This document shows, piece after piece, positions 33,262 to 41,602 of a stretch of DNA of 64,000 nucleotides. The notes beneath the pieces were generated by a model that saw only the letters and a program-made list of their open reading frames with translations, ran no database searches and had not been told where the DNA came from. Position numbers and translations under genes: made by a program. The DNA comes from Alteriqipengyuania_B sp035481675. Lineage in GTDB: Bacteria; Pseudomonadota; Alphaproteobacteria; Sphingomonadales; Sphingomonadaceae. Every line of letters starts with the position of its first letter. Within the stretch, counting starts at the first letter, position 1. Location: NCBI RefSeq assembly GCF_035481675.1, contig NZ_JAYJJW010000001.1, positions 1-64,000 of the forward strand, read 5' to 3'.

Positions 33262-34758
33262 ATGCGCAAGGTCGACCATTTCATCGCCGGAAACCCCGGT
33301 GGAACCGGCGGGCGGACGCACAAGATCTGGAACCCGTCGACGGGCGAGGTGCAGGCAGAGGTGCCGCTGGGCGGGGCAGACCTGCTGCAGACGGCGGTCG
33401 ACGCGGCCAAGAAAGTGCAGCCCGAATGGGCCGCGACCAATCCGCAACGCCGCGCCCGCGTGATGTTCGATTTCAAGCGGCTGGTCGAAGAAAACAAGCA
33501 GGCCCTGGCCGAGCTTCTCTCCAGCGAGCACGGCAAGGTCGTCGACGATGCGCATGGCGATGTGCAGCGCGGGCTGGAAGTCATCGAATTCGCCTGCGGC
33601 ATCCCCCAGGCGCTGAAGGGTGAGTACACGCAGGGCGCCGGTCCGGGCATCGATGTCTATTCCATGCGCCAGCCGGTCGGCATCGGCGCGGGCATCACGC
33701 CGTTCAATTTTCCGGCCATGATCCCGATGTGGATGTTCGGCATGGCGATCGCGGCGGGCAACGCCTTCATCCTCAAGCCGTCCGAACGCGATCCGAGCGT
33801 GCCGGTGCGCCTCGCGGAGCTGTTCCTCGAAGCCGGCGCGCCCGAGGGGCTTCTGCAGGTTGTCCACGGCGACAAGGAAATGGTCGATGCCATCCTCGAC
33901 CATCCCGATATTCCGGCGATCAGCTTCGTCGGTTCGAGCGACATCGCGCAATATATCTATTCGCGCGGCACCGCGAATGCGAAGCGCGTCCAGGCCTTCG
34001 GCGGCGCGAAGAACCACGGCATCGTGATGCCCGACGCCGATCTAGACCAGGTGGTGAACGACCTTGCCGGGGCCGCCTACGGCTCGGCGGGCGAACGCTG
34101 CATGGCGCTGCCGGTGGTCGTGCCGGTGGGCGAAGACACGGCCGACAAGCTGCGCGAAAAGCTGATCCCCGCAATCAACGCGCTGCGCGTCGGCGTCTCC
34201 AACGATCCCGATGCGCATTACGGCCCGGTCGTGACGCCCGAACACAAGGCGCGCGTCGAAGGCTGGATCGACACGGCCGAGAAGGAAGGCGCCGAAGTCG
34301 TCATCGACGGTCGGGGCTTCAGCCTGCAGGGGCATGAAGACGGTTTCTTCGTCGGCCCGACCCTCCTCGACCGGGTGACCCCCGACATGGAAAGCTACAA
34401 GGAAGAAATCTTCGGCCCCGTGCTCCAGATCGTGCGCGCGAAGGATTTCGAGGAAGCTGTCAAGCTGCCGAGCGAGCACCAGTACGGCAACGGCGTAGCC
34501 ATCTTCACCCGCAACGGCCATGCCGCGCGCGAATTCGCGTCCAGAGTGAATGTCGGCATGGTCGGCATCAACGTGCCGATCCCCGTGCCGGTCAGCTACC
34601 ACAGCTTCGGAGGCTGGAAGCGCAGCGGCTTCGGCGATATCGACCAATACGGCATGGAAGGCCTCAAGTTCTGGACCAAGGCCAAGAAGGTCACCCAGCG
34701 CTGGCCCGACGGCGGCGGTGACGGCTCCAACGCATTCGTCATCCCGACGATGGGCTGA
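33262..34758 (+). CDS. mmsA: CoA-acylating methylmalonate-semialdehyde dehydrogenase
   Basis: The 498-residue product is an aldehyde dehydrogenase of the MmsA/IolA type that converts methylmalonate semialdehyde plus CoA to propionyl-CoA, CO2 and NADH at the end of valine degradation. The catalytic Cys280 is in GSAGERCMAL. The position of the general-base Glu of ordinary aldehyde dehydrogenases is Asn251 (FGGAKNH), as expected for the CoA-dependent branch. TPFNFPAMIP and FVGSSDIAQYIY are also diagnostic. The ATG at 33262 has AGGAGAG five bases upstream; the longer frame from 33175 is not needed. It heads the valine-catabolism run. Confidence 0.95.
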   Translation: MRKVDHFIAGNPGGTGGRTHKIWNPSTGEVQAEVPLGGADLLQTAVDAAKKVQPEWAATNPQRRARVMFDFKRLVEENKQALAELLSSEHGKVVDDAHGDVQRGLEVIEFACGIPQALKGEYTQGAGPGIDVYSMRQPVGIGAGITPFNFPAMIPMWMFGMAIAAGNAFILKPSERDPSVPVRLAELFLEAGAPEGLLQVVHGDKEMVDAILDHPDIPAISFVGSSDIAQYIYSRGTANAKRVQAFGGAKNHGIVMPDADLDQVVNDLAGAAYGSAGERCMALPVVVPVGEDTADKLREKLIPAINALRVGVSNDPDAHYGPVVTPEHKARVEGWIDTAEKEGAEVVIDGRGFSLQGHEDGFFVGPTLLDRVTPDMESYKEEIFGPVLQIVRAKDFEEAVKLPSEHQYGNGVAIFTRNGHAAREFASRVNVGMVGINVPIPVPVSYHSFGGWKRSGFGDIDQYGMEGLKFWTKAKKVTQRWPDGGGDGSNAFVIPTMG

Positions 34759-34763
34759 CGGGT

Positions 34764-35723
34764 ATGCGCGCATTCTTCGCCGTGGCGATCGCCTTGGTGC
34801 TCGGCGCGTGCGCCGCTGCGAATGCGCCCGCTACGAACGTTCCTGCCGGCGACGGCAAACGCATCGCGCTGACGTTCGACGACTTCCCGCGCGGTGCCGG
34901 TGCCTTCATGACGCCGGACGAACGCGCGGATCGCCTGCGGGCCGGACAGCGCTCAGCGGGCGTGGAGCAGGCGGCTTTTTTCCTCAATCCTGCAAATCTT
35001 GCCGACCGACCGAACGGGCTCGCGCATATCGCGGCCTATGTTGCCGACGGACATGTCATTGCCAACCACTCTGCCACCCATCCGCGGCTGAGCGAGGTTT
35101 CTGTGGCAGAATATCTCGCCGACATCGACACCGCCGAAACGTGGTTGAAAGGGCGCACGAATTACCGCCCGTGGTTCCGCTATCCCTATCTCGACGCAGG
35201 ACGCGGAGATGCGGCGAAGCGCGACGCGGTGCGGGCCGGCCTGGCCGCGCGCGGCCTTGCGAATGGCTACGTTACTGTCGATGCATCCGACTGGTTCTAT
35301 GAACAGGCGACGACCGACGCTGCCCGCGCGGGGGAGGCGATGGACATGGATGCGCTTCGTGACCTCTATGTGGAAAGCCACGTGGAAGCGGCGGAGTTCT
35401 ACGACGCCCTTGCACGCCAGGCCACCGGACGTTCGCCCGCTCATGTCATGCTGCTGCACGAAACGGACCTGGCGGCACTCTTTATAGTCGATCTCGTGGC
35501 CGAACTGGAACGGCGCGGGTGGACGATAGTGGAGGCTGATGAAGCCTATGCCGATCCGTTCTCCACCCATGCAGCAACCTATGATACGCCGAGCGCGCAA
35601 GGCACCCTCACCGAACAGGTCGCGTGGCAGCGCGGCCTGCCCGCCCCACGCTGGTACGCGCGCAACGACACGTCGCTTGCCCGCGCCGAATTCGACCGGC
35701 GCGTGCTGGCTAAGGAGGAATGA
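34764..35723 (+). CDS. Polysaccharide deacetylase family lipoprotein
   Basis: The 319-residue product starts with a lipoprotein signal ending in VLGAC and contains a NodB-type carbohydrate esterase 4 domain. IALTFDDFP carries the catalytic base and metal Asp, ANHSATHP the two metal His, and WFRYPYLDAG the motif 3 Arg. The C-terminal VMLLHETDLAALFI is motif 5-like. It would remove N-acetyl or related acyl groups from an envelope polysaccharide, anchored on the periplasmic side. It starts five bases after mmsA and ends exactly before the next lipoprotein gene. Confidence 0.85.
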   Translation: MRAFFAVAIALVLGACAAANAPATNVPAGDGKRIALTFDDFPRGAGAFMTPDERADRLRAGQRSAGVEQAAFFLNPANLADRPNGLAHIAAYVADGHVIANHSATHPRLSEVSVAEYLADIDTAETWLKGRTNYRPWFRYPYLDAGRGDAAKRDAVRAGLAARGLANGYVTVDASDWFYEQATTDAARAGEAMDMDALRDLYVESHVEAAEFYDALARQATGRSPAHVMLLHETDLAALFIVDLVAELERRGWTIVEADEAYADPFSTHAATYDTPSAQGTLTEQVAWQRGLPAPRWYARNDTSLARAEFDRRVLAKEE

Positions 35724-36194
35724 GTGACGATGGGCATCAAACTTGGCCTTTTGCTCGCAGCGGCGTTGCCACTTGTTGCGTGCTCCAAAGAAAGCGCTGT
35801 CTCGTCCGAAAAGCCGATACCGGTCGAACCGGATGGCGGAATTGGCGATGGCGCACCGCCGCTCCCCGATAGCGGAGACGAAACGACGGGCGTCGCACAG
35901 ATACCGGAGCGGTTCCGCGGCGTGTGGGATGCCGACGGCGGCACCTGCGACCCTTATTCCGACATGCGTCTCGAGATTGAGGCGGACCAGGTTCTCTTTT
36001 ATGAATCCGGCGGCCAGGTTCGCTCGCTCCAGATCGAAGGCGATTCCATGCGGCTCGATCTCGCCATGTCCGGCGAAGAAGAAACGTGGCGATCGTTGCT
36101 GCAGTTCACCCTTCGCGACGACGGGACACTGCATATCGTCGATGCCGCAACACCGGACGCGCAGGACCGCATTCCGCGCAAGCGCTGTACGTGA
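35724..36194 (+). CDS. Hypothetical lipoprotein
   Basis: The 156-residue product has a lipoprotein signal (LPLVAC) followed by a Pro/Gly/Asp-rich linker. A small domain follows with FRGVWDADGGTCDPYSDMRLEIEAD and Cys residues near both ends; this resembles small beta-rich lipoproteins common in sphingomonads, with no assigned function. A GTG at 35724 lies five bases after AAGGAGG; an ATG at 35730 is the alternative. It directly follows the deacetylase stop, and its own stop overlaps the RidA start. Confidence 0.75.
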   Translation: MTMGIKLGLLLAAALPLVACSKESAVSSEKPIPVEPDGGIGDGAPPLPDSGDETTGVAQIPERFRGVWDADGGTCDPYSDMRLEIEADQVLFYESGGQVRSLQIEGDSMRLDLAMSGEEETWRSLLQFTLRDDGTLHIVDAATPDAQDRIPRKRCT

Positions 36195-36595
36195 CCACGC
36201 GCCGGCGCACGCACTCCGGTTCTCCTTACGAGGCCGAGTTTGGTTTCTGCCGCGCGATCAGGGTCGGCGACCGCATCCTCGTGGCCGGGACGGGCCCGGT
36301 GCAGGACGACGGATCGACCACGCCGGGCGATGCTGCGGCGCAGGCGGAACGGTGCTTCACGCTGGCGGTCCGCGCCATCGAGGCGCTGGGCGGTTCGGCG
36401 CGCGACATCGTGCGGACGCGGATGCTGGTGACCGATTTCGACGATCAGCAGGCTGTCGGCGCCGTTCACGCGCGGTTCTTCGGCGATGCGCCACCGGTTG
36501 CGACGATGGCCGGCGTCGCATGGCTGTGCCGCCGCGAATGGAAAGTCGAAATGGAGGCCGAGGCGATTGTCCCGGCGCCCGAAACGGGAGAATGA
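36191..36595 (+). CDS. RidA/YjgF family protein
   Basis: The 134-residue product belongs to the Rid superfamily of trimeric imine deaminases and related binders. Visible features are the N-terminal YEAEFGFCRAIRVGDRILVAGTGP, the conserved Arg in DIVRTRMLVTD, the HARFFGD stretch and the C-terminal EMEAEAIVP Glu. A GTG at 36191 overlaps the upstream lipoprotein stop (GTGA). Its place among valine-degradation genes fits removal of reactive enamine or imine intermediates, but that is inference. Confidence 0.85.
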   Translation: MTTRRRTHSGSPYEAEFGFCRAIRVGDRILVAGTGPVQDDGSTTPGDAAAQAERCFTLAVRAIEALGGSARDIVRTRMLVTDFDDQQAVGAVHARFFGDAPPVATMAGVAWLCRREWKVEMEAEAIVPAPETGE

Positions 36596-36599
36596 GCCG

Positions 36600-36905
36600 A
36601 TGAAACCTGTCCTGACCCTCGCTACCCTGCCGCTGCTCGCCGCATGTGCCGCGACCTTGCCGCCCGCCGATCCCGACCTGCCGGGCCGCCCCGCACCTGC
36701 GGGCGAATGCGATGCAAGCGGTGTGCAGGATGCCATCGGCCAGCGCGCCACGGCAGAGCTCGGCAGCGACCTCCTGCGCCGCAGCGGCGCCCGCACGTTG
36801 CGTTGGGGACCGCCCGACACCGCCTTCACGATGGATTACCGGCAGGACCGCCTCAACGTCCATTACGATTACGATTACGCCGTAACGCGCGTGGATTGCG
36901 GCTGA
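36600..36905 (+). CDS. I78-type peptidase inhibitor lipoprotein
   Basis: The 101-residue product has a lipoprotein signal (LPLLAAC) and a compact domain of the peptidase inhibitor I78 family. The family pattern is clear: a Cys near the start (GECDASGVQDAIGQRA), an Arg-Ser-Gly turn, and the C-terminal TMDYRQDRLNVHYD...RVDCG. The two Cys probably form a disulfide, so it acts in the periplasm. It follows the RidA stop by four bases. A role in protecting against serine proteases is the family assumption. Confidence 0.82.
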   Translation: MKPVLTLATLPLLAACAATLPPADPDLPGRPAPAGECDASGVQDAIGQRATAELGSDLLRRSGARTLRWGPPDTAFTMDYRQDRLNVHYDYDYAVTRVDCG

Positions 36906-36963
36906 TCGTTGCAGCGGAAACCACCGCTGGAAATGGCCGCGCAACGCCGCTAGAGCCGCGCGC

Positions 36964-38109
36964 ATGATAGGACAGTTCCAGCTTACCGACGACCAGCTCG
37001 CCATCCAGGAAATGGCGCAGCGCTTCACTGCCGACAACATCACGCCGCATGCCGGCGATTGGGACGAGCAGCACCATTTCCCGAAGGACGTGATCAAGCG
37101 GACCGCCGAACTCGGCTTCGGCGCCATCTACGTGTCGGAGGAAAGCGGCGGCATCGGCCTCGGTCGGCTGGAGGCGGCGCTGATCATGGAGGCGATGGCC
37201 TATGGCTGCCCCACCACCAGCGCCTTCATCTCCATCCACAACATGGCCAGCTGGATGATCGACAGCTTCGGCGGGCAGGACGTGAAGGACCGCTACCTGC
37301 CGGACCTGATTTCCATGGAGAAAATCGCCAGCTATTGCCTGACCGAACCGGGCAGCGGATCGGACGCGGCGGGGCTGAAGACGAACGCCGTGCTCGACGG
37401 CGATCACTACGTGCTCAACGGCACCAAGCAGTTCATCTCCGGCGGCGGGGTCAACGATGTGTACGTCACCATGGTGCGTACCGGCGAGCACAAGACCAAG
37501 GGCATCACCTGCCTGGTGATCGACAAAGACACGCCCGGAGTGAGCTTCGGCGCACCGGAAAAAAAGCTCGGCTGGAACGCCAGCCCCACCGCGCAGGTCA
37601 TCTTCGAGGATGCGCGAGTGCCGGTGGCCAATCGCGTGGGGGACGAAGGCGAGGGCTTCCGCTTCGCCATGATGGGGCTCGACGGCGGGCGGCTGAACAT
37701 CGGCGCCTGCTCGCTGGGCGGGGCGCAGCGCTGCCTGGACGAGGCAGTGGCCTATACGAAAGACCGCCAGCAGTTCGGCACGCCCATCGCCGATTTCCAG
37801 AACACGCAGTTCATGCTCGCCGACATGGCGACCGACCTCGAAAGCGCGCGCGCGCTGCTTTATCTCGCCGCCGCCAAGGTGACCGACAACACGCCCGACA
37901 AGTCGCGCTTTTCCGCCATGGCCAAGCGCCTTGCCACCGATAACGGCAGCAAGGTGGTGAATGACGCGCTACAGCTGTTCGGCGGCTACGGCTACCTCAA
38001 GGATTACCCCATCGAGCGCTTCTGGCGCGACCTGCGTGTGCATTCCATCCTGGAAGGCACCAACCAGGTCATGCGGATGATCGTAGGCCGGGACCTGCTG
38101 AGGCAGTGA
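36964..38109 (+). CDS. Isobutyryl-CoA dehydrogenase-like acyl-CoA dehydrogenase
   Basis: The 381-residue flavoprotein resembles ACAD8-type isobutyryl-CoA dehydrogenases. It has YCLTEPGSGSDAAGLKT, GTKQFISGGGVNDVYVTMVRTG, a conserved KLGWNASPT, and the catalytic Glu364 in ILEGTNQVMRM. It would convert isobutyryl-CoA to methacrylyl-CoA with electron transfer to ETF. Context supports this strongly: the hydrolase, hydratase and mmsB follow directly. The ATG at 36964 gives full length. Its stop overlaps the GTG of the VOC gene. Confidence 0.92.
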   Translation: MIGQFQLTDDQLAIQEMAQRFTADNITPHAGDWDEQHHFPKDVIKRTAELGFGAIYVSEESGGIGLGRLEAALIMEAMAYGCPTTSAFISIHNMASWMIDSFGGQDVKDRYLPDLISMEKIASYCLTEPGSGSDAAGLKTNAVLDGDHYVLNGTKQFISGGGVNDVYVTMVRTGEHKTKGITCLVIDKDTPGVSFGAPEKKLGWNASPTAQVIFEDARVPVANRVGDEGEGFRFAMMGLDGGRLNIGACSLGGAQRCLDEAVAYTKDRQQFGTPIADFQNTQFMLADMATDLESARALLYLAAAKVTDNTPDKSRFSAMAKRLATDNGSKVVNDALQLFGGYGYLKDYPIERFWRDLRVHSILEGTNQVMRMIVGRDLLRQ

Positions 38110-38495
38110 CCGGATTATCCATGACAGCCCTACTCGTCCCGGATTACGACGAGGCGATCGACTTCTTCACCGGCGCGCTCGGCTTTTTGGTCGAAGAGGA
38201 CGCCGATCTCGGCGCGGGCAAGCGATGGGTGGTCGTTCGCGGGACCCGCGGCGGCAAGCTGCTGCTCGCCCGCGCGGCCAACGACGGGCAGCGCGCGGCG
38301 GTTGGTAACCAGGCCGGCGGGCGCGTCGGGTGGTTTGTCGAGACCGATGATTTCGCCCGGACACAGGCGCGCATGACCGCATGGGGTGTGGAATTTGCAG
38401 AAGAAGCCCGGCAGGAAATTTACGGAACCGTGGCGGTCTTCAGTGACCCCTGGGGGAACCGCTGGGACCTGATCGAACCGAGCAAGGCACAATGA
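38106..38495 (+). CDS. VOC (glyoxalase/bleomycin-resistance) family protein
   Basis: The 129-residue product is a single-chain VOC-fold protein made of two beta-alpha-beta-beta-beta modules: YDEAIDFFTGALGFLVEED at the front and AVFSDPWGNRWDLIEP at the end. It may bind a metal and act on a small carbonyl compound; the substrate is unknown. A GTG start overlaps the dehydrogenase stop and its stop overlaps the hydrolase start (ATGA), so it is translated as part of the valine operon, where a detoxifying or epimerase role is conceivable. Confidence 0.83.
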   Translation: MTGLSMTALLVPDYDEAIDFFTGALGFLVEEDADLGAGKRWVVVRGTRGGKLLLARAANDGQRAAVGNQAGGRVGWFVETDDFARTQARMTAWGVEFAEEARQEIYGTVAVFSDPWGNRWDLIEPSKAQ

Positions 38496-39547
38496 CAGAA
38501 GACGTACTCATCCACCGCCATGGCCGGGTCGGCCATATCAGCCTCAACCGGCCCAAGGCGCTCCATGCGCTGACCCTCGACATGTGCCACGCGATGAGCG
38601 CGGCGCTGGCCGAGTGGGCGGACGATAGCGAGATCGAGGCGGTGATCCTCGACCATGCCGAAGGGCGCGGTTTCTGCGCCGGCGGCGATATCCAGATGCT
38701 GCGCAACTCCGCGCTGAACGACGGCGGCGTCTCGGGCCGCAAGTTCTTCCACGACGAATACCGCCTCAACCACCAGATGATGACCTATACCAAGCCCATC
38801 GTGGCTTTCATGGACGGCATCACCATGGGCGGCGGCGTGGGCATCGCGATGCCGTGCAAGTACCGCGTTGCGACGGAAAATACGCGCTTCGCCATGCCGG
38901 AAACCGGCATTGGCCTGTTCCCCGACGTGGGCGGCGGCTGGCACTTGCCGCGGCTCGGCGGGCGGCTCGGCCAGTTCCTCGCGCTTACCGGTGCGCGGCT
39001 GGACGGGGCGGAATGCCTGTGGGCCGGCATCGCCACCCATTACGTGCCGAGCGAGATGCTGGCCGAAGCGAAAGCGCGCATCATCGAAAAGCCGGGCCGC
39101 ATCGCGGGCGTGATGTCGGAAATGGTCGGCACCCCGCCCAAGGCGCGGATCGAGGAGAATGCCGACAGGATCCGCAAGCACTTCGCCTCCGACAGGCTGG
39201 AGGACATCGTCGCCAGCCTGGAAGATGCCGCCGAAGAAGGCGACGAGTGGGCACAGAAGGAACGCGACACGCTCGGCACCAAGAGCCCGCAGACGCTGAA
39301 GGTCGCGCTGCGACAACTGGCCGAAGGCGAGAGGATGACCGATTTCGCCGACAATATGCGCATGGAATATCGCATCGGCAGCCGCGTGCTGCTGCGCCCC
39401 GATTTCGCCGAGGGCGTGCGCGCGGTGATCGTGGACAAGGACCACAGCCCGAAATGGAACCCGCCGACGCCGGACGAGGTGAGCGAGGAGCTGATCGACA
39501 GCATCTTCGCGCCGCTCCCGGATGACGAAGAATGGACCCCGCTATGA
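38492..39547 (+). CDS. 3-hydroxyisobutyryl-CoA hydrolase (HIBCH-type)
   Basis: The 351-residue product is a crotonase-fold enzyme of the HIBCH group, longer than ordinary hydratases by a C-terminal extension ending in DDEEWTPL. The oxyanion-hole segments are RGFCAGGDI and DGITMGGGVG, and the catalytic region is FAMPETGIGLFPDVGGGW, whose Glu and Asp are typical of the hydrolase. It releases free 3-hydroxyisobutyrate from its CoA ester, supplying the substrate of mmsB. It is coupled to both neighbours by ATGA overlaps. Confidence 0.93.
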   Translation: MTEDVLIHRHGRVGHISLNRPKALHALTLDMCHAMSAALAEWADDSEIEAVILDHAEGRGFCAGGDIQMLRNSALNDGGVSGRKFFHDEYRLNHQMMTYTKPIVAFMDGITMGGGVGIAMPCKYRVATENTRFAMPETGIGLFPDVGGGWHLPRLGGRLGQFLALTGARLDGAECLWAGIATHYVPSEMLAEAKARIIEKPGRIAGVMSEMVGTPPKARIEENADRIRKHFASDRLEDIVASLEDAAEEGDEWAQKERDTLGTKSPQTLKVALRQLAEGERMTDFADNMRMEYRIGSRVLLRPDFAEGVRAVIVDKDHSPKWNPPTPDEVSEELIDSIFAPLPDDEEWTPL

Positions 39548-40326
39548 GCTACGAAACTATCACCACCGAAACCGAAGGCGCGGTGACGATCGTCACACTC
39601 AACCGTCCGGAAGCGCTGAATGCGCTGTCGAGCAAGGTGCTGGACGATCTGATCGGCGCATTCGAAGCCTACCAGGTGGACGACAGCCAGCGCTGTGCCA
39701 TCATCACCGGTGCGGGCGACAAGGCTTTTGCCGCAGGGGCCGACATCAAGGAAATGTCCGACAAGGCGGCGGCCGATTTCTACCTGCAGGATTTCTTCGC
39801 CAAGTGGACCAGCCACATCGTGGAAGCGACGCGCAAGCCGTGGATCGCGGCCGTGAACGGCTTCGCGCTCGGCGGCGGGTGCGAGCTTGCCATGATGGCG
39901 GACTTCATCATCGCATCGGACAAGGCAAAGTTCGGCCAGCCGGAGATCAAGCTGGGCGTCGCGCCCGGCATGGGCGGCAGCCAGCGCCTGACCCGCGCGG
40001 TGGGCAAGGCGAAGGCGATGGAAATGTGCCTGACCGGGCGGATGATGGACGCCGCGGAAGCGGAGCGCAGCGGCCTCGTCGCCCGCGTGGTGGAGCATGA
40101 CGAACTGATGACGGAAGCGAAGAAGACCGCCGCCGCCATCGCCGCGATGCCGCCGATGGCCGCGATGGTGAACAAGGAAATGGTCAACGCGGCCTACGAA
40201 ACCACGCTGACGCAGGGCGTGCTGCACGAACGCCGCCTGTTCCAGATCCTCACCGCGACCGAAGACAAGGCCGAAGGCATGGCCGCCTTCGTCGAAAAGC
40301 GCGAAGGGCAGTGGAAGGGAAGATAG
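39544..40326 (+). CDS. Enoyl-CoA hydratase
   Basis: The 260-residue crotonase-family product hydrates enoyl-CoA esters; here methacrylyl-CoA is the likely physiological substrate. Oxyanion-hole residues lie in FAAGADIKEM and FALGGGCELAMM. Both catalytic glutamates of mammalian ECHS1 are present with the correct 20-residue spacing, Glu114 in GGCELAMM and Glu134 in QPEIKLG. The ATG overlaps the hydrolase stop. A hypothetical gene follows after one base. Confidence 0.94.
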   Translation: MSYETITTETEGAVTIVTLNRPEALNALSSKVLDDLIGAFEAYQVDDSQRCAIITGAGDKAFAAGADIKEMSDKAAADFYLQDFFAKWTSHIVEATRKPWIAAVNGFALGGGCELAMMADFIIASDKAKFGQPEIKLGVAPGMGGSQRLTRAVGKAKAMEMCLTGRMMDAAEAERSGLVARVVEHDELMTEAKKTAAAIAAMPPMAAMVNKEMVNAAYETTLTQGVLHERRLFQILTATEDKAEGMAAFVEKREGQWKGR

Positions 40327-40327
40327 A

Positions 40328-40729
40328 ATGAGGAAGGGAGAAGCGCTCCGCATTTTTCGAGAAGAACTTGCGAAAACTGGTCACGACTCTCCGCACGATT
40401 TCACCGTCAAAGACCTAAAGCGCGAAGAGGCGGCTAGATTGGAATGGTGGTATTCTAATGAGGATGACGGAGCAGGCGATACGCCTCGCAATCGAGCCTT
40501 TTTCCGCGCATACTCGCGAATTGCCGCCGACAAAAATTCTGTCACAGTCGGGACCAAGCTGCCGGCCCAAGGGCTTAAATTGGAGCCAAAGGGTAGGCTT
40601 TGGATGGACAAATATGTTGTCCGCAAAATGCATCAGTTGGGTTTTTTGAATTTTACCGAAAAGCCGCAAGGGATGTTTGAGCCAGTCTTCGAGATCACAA
40701 GCGCGGGATTCGAAAGGATCAACGAATGA
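40328..40729 (+). CDS. Hypothetical protein, lower-GC insert in the valine operon
   Basis: The 133-residue product has no signal peptide or membrane segment and no domain that I recognise. It is charged (many Lys, Arg and Glu) and has a C-terminal part, WMDKYVVRKMHQLGFLNF...FEITSAGFERI, that could be a small winged-helix or restriction-related fold; this is speculative. Base composition and codon use are noticeably more AT-rich than flanking genes. Its stop nevertheless overlaps the mmsB start (ATGA) and it begins two bases after the hydratase stop, so it is seated in the operon without disrupting it. Confidence 0.7.
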   Translation: MRKGEALRIFREELAKTGHDSPHDFTVKDLKREEAARLEWWYSNEDDGAGDTPRNRAFFRAYSRIAADKNSVTVGTKLPAQGLKLEPKGRLWMDKYVVRKMHQLGFLNFTEKPQGMFEPVFEITSAGFERINE

Positions 40730-41592
40730 AAATCGCCTTCATCGGCCTCGGCAACATGGGCGGCGGGATGGCCGCGAACTTGGCAAAGGCCGGCAATGCG
40801 GTCCGCGCCTTCGACCTGAGCGAAGCGGCGCTCGAAACCGCGCGCAGCAACGGGTGCGAGACGTTCTCCACTGCGAAAGAAGCGGTCGAGGGCGTCGAAG
40901 CCGTAGTTTCCATGCTGCCCAACGGCGGGATCGTGAAATCGGTCTATACAGATGACGTGATCGGCCATGCGCCCGATGGCGCGGTGCTGCTCGATTGCTC
41001 CACCATCGACGTTGCCACGGCGAAGGACGTCTCCGCCGCGGCGGAGGCGGCAGGCTACGCGATGGTCGATGCGCCGGTCAGCGGCGGGATCGCGGCGGCC
41101 AACGGCGGCACGCTGACTTTCATGGTCGGCGGGACCGAGGAGGCATTCGGCCGCGCCGAGCCGATCCTGCAGGCGATGGGCAAGGCGGTGATCCACGCGG
41201 GCGATGCCGGCGCAGGCCAGACGGCCAAGATCTGCAACAACATGCTGCTCGCCATTTCGATGATCGGCACGGCCGAGGCGATGACGATGGCGCAAAAGCT
41301 GGGCCTGGACCCGCAGAAATTCTACGAAATTAGCTCGCAATCGTCCGGCTATTGCTGGTCCTTGAACGCCTACACCCCGATGCCTGGCGTGGGCGTCGAA
41401 AGCCCGGCGGACAAGGGCTACGAAGGCGGGTTTGCCTCCGCATTGATGCTGAAAGACCTGAAGCTGGCGATGGAAGCCGCCGAAACCGCCGGCGCCAAGG
41501 TCGAACTGGGCGAGCATGCGAAGCGGCTGTACGAAGTCTTCGCGGTGGAAAGCGGCGGCAAGGACTTCAGCGGCATCATCGAAACGCTGTGA
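40726..41592 (+). CDS. mmsB: 3-hydroxyisobutyrate dehydrogenase
   Basis: The 288-residue product oxidises 3-hydroxyisobutyrate to methylmalonate semialdehyde with NAD+, the step before MmsA. Signatures are the N-terminal Rossmann motif IAFIGLGNMGGGMAANL, the substrate loop DAPVSGGIAAANGGTLTFMVGG, and the catalytic Lys in GAGQTAKICNNMLLA near residue 169. The C-terminal all-helical domain with KDLKLAME is complete. The ATG overlaps the stop of the lower-GC hypothetical gene. Confidence 0.95.
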   Translation: MKIAFIGLGNMGGGMAANLAKAGNAVRAFDLSEAALETARSNGCETFSTAKEAVEGVEAVVSMLPNGGIVKSVYTDDVIGHAPDGAVLLDCSTIDVATAKDVSAAAEAAGYAMVDAPVSGGIAAANGGTLTFMVGGTEEAFGRAEPILQAMGKAVIHAGDAGAGQTAKICNNMLLAISMIGTAEAMTMAQKLGLDPQKFYEISSQSSGYCWSLNAYTPMPGVGVESPADKGYEGGFASALMLKDLKLAMEAAETAGAKVELGEHAKRLYEVFAVESGGKDFSGIIETL

Positions 41593-41602
41593 GGCGGCCG
41601 CG

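Noticed and set aside
32551..34017. 488-residue open frame on the minus strand spanning mmsA and the TonB-receptor promoter
   Set aside because: Covers two real genes and an intergenic gap; translation shows no family resemblance.
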